Below are positions 6,031-7,735 of a stretch of DNA of 7,735 bases, one piece after another (position 1 is the stretch's first letter; each line of letters begins with the position of its first letter). This DNA is from Clostridia bacterium. Lineage in GTDB: Bacteria; Bacillota; Clostridia; Oscillospirales; CAG-272. The position numbers and the translations under genes are program-made. The notes beneath the pieces are model-generated. The model had not been told where the DNA came from, did not search any database, and was given only the letters and a program-made list of their open reading frames with translations. The stretch spans positions 1-7,735 of the forward strand of contig JAFTUB010000250.1 in NCBI GenBank assembly GCA_017466495.1. The letters are read 5' to 3'.

Positions 6031-7735
6031 TTATGCGTAATTTTCAAGGAATGCCTTAAGAATGTCGGCCACGCGGGCGCGGCTTGCTGCGCCCTGGGGT
6101 GCCAGAGCATCCTCCGCCTTGATCATTTCCTTGGCGGCTGCCCACTGCATGGCATCCTTGGCCCAGGAGGAGATCTTATCGGCATCGGCGAAGGACTTGA
6201 GATCGTCTCTTGCGCTGACGTCATAGCCCTTATACTGGGCGTAACGGTAGAGAATGGTGACCACCTGCTCGTGGGTGATCTGATCCATGGGACCGTACTG
6301 GGATGCGGAGTAGCCGTTGACAATGCCCTTCTCGGCGGCCCAGTTTACCGCCTTGTCATACCAGCTGTTTGCCATCACATCGGTGAACGTGCTGGGGTTG
6401 GCAGAGGGCTCACCCTCCTGCCGCCACAGAATGGTGACGATCATCGCACGGTTGACAGTGAGATCGGGAGCAAAGGTGTCGGGAGCAGTACCGGACATGA
6501 GGCCCTTTTCGTAAACGTAGGCCACATCGTCATAGAACCAATCGGACTTGGCCACATCCACAAAGGGAAGCTTGACTTCCACCTGACTGCCGCCTTCTGC
6601 CTCACCGAAGGTGAAGGAATAGATCTCAGCATCGGTGGCATTGATCTTGATGGAAACAGGCTGCTTGATGGAGGACAGATCACCGGAGCCGTTCCAGGTA
6701 ACCAGATTGCTTACACTGTCGGCGCTGATGGGATCGCTGACGCCGAGCAGGGACTTACCGTTTGCATCCAGCAGTTCCACCGTAACCTTGCCACGGGAGT
6801 TGAGGTACAGGGCGTTGCCGTCGAAGGTGACGGGCTTGGTGGTAAGGGTGCCGGTGCCGTTCATGGAAGCAAAGCCGTCCAAACGCCACTTGGCAATGTA
6901 AATGCTGCAGTTACGCTTGGAGGTACCGTGGTCGCCGTCCCAGCCGCCGCAGTAGAGCCATACCTCATCGCCGACTTCGATGGCATAGGAGCTGGTGAAG
7001 ATCATACCGTCATCCACGGCGCCATCGGCTCCCAGGGGAACGATAGGCGTTCTGGTGGGACGCTGCCACTCCTCGGTGAGGTCGCGGGAGTAGGCCAGCT
7101 GAACCTCGACAATACCCTCGGAGGTGGTGGTTCCGGGCATATACATCAGCCAGTCAAAGCCGATGTATGCACCGCCGCGGGCATAGTAACCGATACCGTA
7201 GCTGTCGGCACGGTAGGCCTTCCGGGTATCCAGCAGGTCAGCCAGGGTGTTGTGCACCACGGGTTCTTTCCAGGAAGTGCCGTCAGCGCTGGTCGTGGTG
7301 TACATCAGGCGCTTGGAAACATCTTTGCCGACATTGTAGATCTTCATGGTGGAGATAAACTGCTCGTTGTCGGCATCGTATGCGCCGGTCACCACGTCAA
7401 AGGCACCGGTACCGCTGACAAAGGTCTTACCGTTGACCCAGGTAATACCGTCGGCGGAGTACATGGTACGATAGGCGGTATCGTGCTGGTGGGTGATCAT
7501 GCAGTAGCGCTTGTCTGCCGGAGCATCCTCATCGATGAAGACGCTCATGATATGGAAGTTACCGATGATGTTGCTGCCTTCAATGGTGAAGCCGGTCTTA
7601 TAGGGGGTCAGGCCGTTCTTGCTGCCGCAGACTTGGACAAATTTTTCCTTGGTAAGAATGGTCTTGCCTGCGAATGCCTTCTGTACTTCATCCACGGGGA
7701 GAGTCCAGTTCACGCCGTCGGCGGAGTAGGAGTAA
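6031..7735 (-). CDS. Surface protein: Asp-box/GH32-43-like beta-propeller, beta-sandwich and three SLH domains, partial (N-terminus off the window)
   Basis: The reading frame stays open to the right edge, so the start and any signal peptide are missing; 567 residues are visible. Coding bases 7735 to about 6860 look like a beta-propeller: three Asp-box-like units SADGVNW (7725-7705), SADGITW (7458-7438) and SADGTSW (7290-7270), then LAYSRDLTEEWQRP, GAVDDGMIF, DEVWLYCGGWDGDHG and IYIAKWRLDGFASM, which recall GH32/GH43/GH68-fold glycosidases and related uncharacterised proteins. A beta-sandwich-like segment follows (about 6852-6607; GTLTTKPVTFDGNALYLNS to IYSFTFGE). Three SLH repeats end the protein (about 6567-6424, 6387-6247 and 6195-6046), which in the family bind secondary cell-wall polymers and hold proteins at the surface. 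The TRAE-type motif of SLH repeats reads NRAM, THEQ and SRAR here. An internal GTG at 7713 is not a start: it lies inside an Asp box. It converges on mecA and ends at a strong terminator. Carbohydrate binding or hydrolysis is inferred; catalytic acids cannot be assigned with the N-terminus missing. Confidence 0.85.
   Translation of the reverse strand, partial: YSYSADGVNWTLPVDEVQKAFAGKTILTKEKFVQVCGSKNGLTPYKTGFTIEGSNIIGNFHIMSVFIDEDAPADKRYCMITHQHDTAYRTMYSADGITWVNGKTFVSGTGAFDVVTGAYDADNEQFISTMKIYNVGKDVSKRLMYTTTSADGTSWKEPVVHNTLADLLDTRKAYRADSYGIGYYARGGAYIGFDWLMYMPGTTTSEGIVEVQLAYSRDLTEEWQRPTRTPIVPLGADGAVDDGMIFTSSYAIEVGDEVWLYCGGWDGDHGTSKRNCSIYIAKWRLDGFASMNGTGTLTTKPVTFDGNALYLNSRGKVTVELLDANGKSLLGVSDPISADSVSNLVTWNGSGDLSSIKQPVSIKINATDAEIYSFTFGEAEGGSQVEVKLPFVDVAKSDWFYDDVAYVYEKGLMSGTAPDTFAPDLTVNRAMIVTILWRQEGEPSANPSTFTDVMANSWYDKAVNWAAEKGIVNGYSASQYGPMDQITHEQVVTILYRYAQYKGYDVSARDDLKSFADADKISSWAKDAMQWAAAKEMIKAEDALAPQGAASRARVADILKAFLENYA

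Noticed and set aside
6031..7713. GTG at 7713 as the start of the SLH protein
   Set aside because: The frame remains open to the window edge, the GTG falls within an Asp-box motif, and there is no signal peptide or ribosome binding site.
1..7735. CRISPR array, tRNA/rRNA genes, transposase or phage genes, toxin-antitoxin pairs
   Set aside because: Both strands were read for regularly spaced repeats, cloverleaf-type sequence and recognisable mobile-element proteins; none was seen. No gene-free stretch exceeds 300 bases.

Overview
The window looks like chromosomal DNA from a GC-rich Firmicute of the class Clostridia, most like the Oscillospiraceae/Ruminococcaceae. The clues are a MecA-type ClpC adaptor, a protein with three C-terminal SLH repeats, AGGAGG-type ribosome binding sites with sigma-A-like promoters, a CtsR-like operator, and a palindromic intergenic repeat of a kind I associate with gut Clostridia. 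The taxon is inferred; there is no rRNA here. No complete phage, transposon, CRISPR array, tRNA or toxin system is visible.

Layout: (1) 1-938, minus: the first 312 codons of a PLP-dependent class I aspartate-type aminotransferase, running off the left edge. (2) 939-1113: a structured intergenic stretch with two inverted repeats and a tandem GGTCAAA operator matching CtsR heptads. (3) 1114-2508, minus: complete asparaginyl-tRNA synthetase (asnS), with an AGGAGG site, its own TATAAT promoter and an A-tract-rich upstream region. (4) 2693-5113, minus: a large Rad3/XPD-DinG-type iron-sulphur DNA helicase whose N-terminal Cas4/RecB-like nuclease domain appears to have lost its catalytic lysine. (5) 5114-5315: a divergent promoter region. 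(6) 5316-5903, plus: mecA-like adaptor. (7) 5904-6030: convergent intergenic region with three hairpins, part dispersed-repeat-like and part terminator. (8) 6031-7735, minus: the C-terminal part of a cell-surface protein with Asp-box/GH32-43-like beta-propeller sequence, a beta-sandwich and three SLH domains, running off the right edge.

How the genes fit together: asnS and the aspartate-type aminotransferase both concern aspartate/asparagine supply for translation. From memory, Bacillus has a comparable dinG ... aspB-asnS cluster, so helicase-asnS-aminotransferase is a recognisable though rearranged neighbourhood. The CtsR-like site upstream of the aminotransferase and the ClpC adaptor gene nearby raise a possible, unproven, link to the Clp proteolysis/heat-shock regulon. 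The SLH protein is probably unrelated to its neighbours and acts outside the cell. I found no convincing wholly new system. The best leads are the CtsR-like operator in an unexpected place, the decayed nuclease domain of the helicase, and the SLH-anchored propeller protein.
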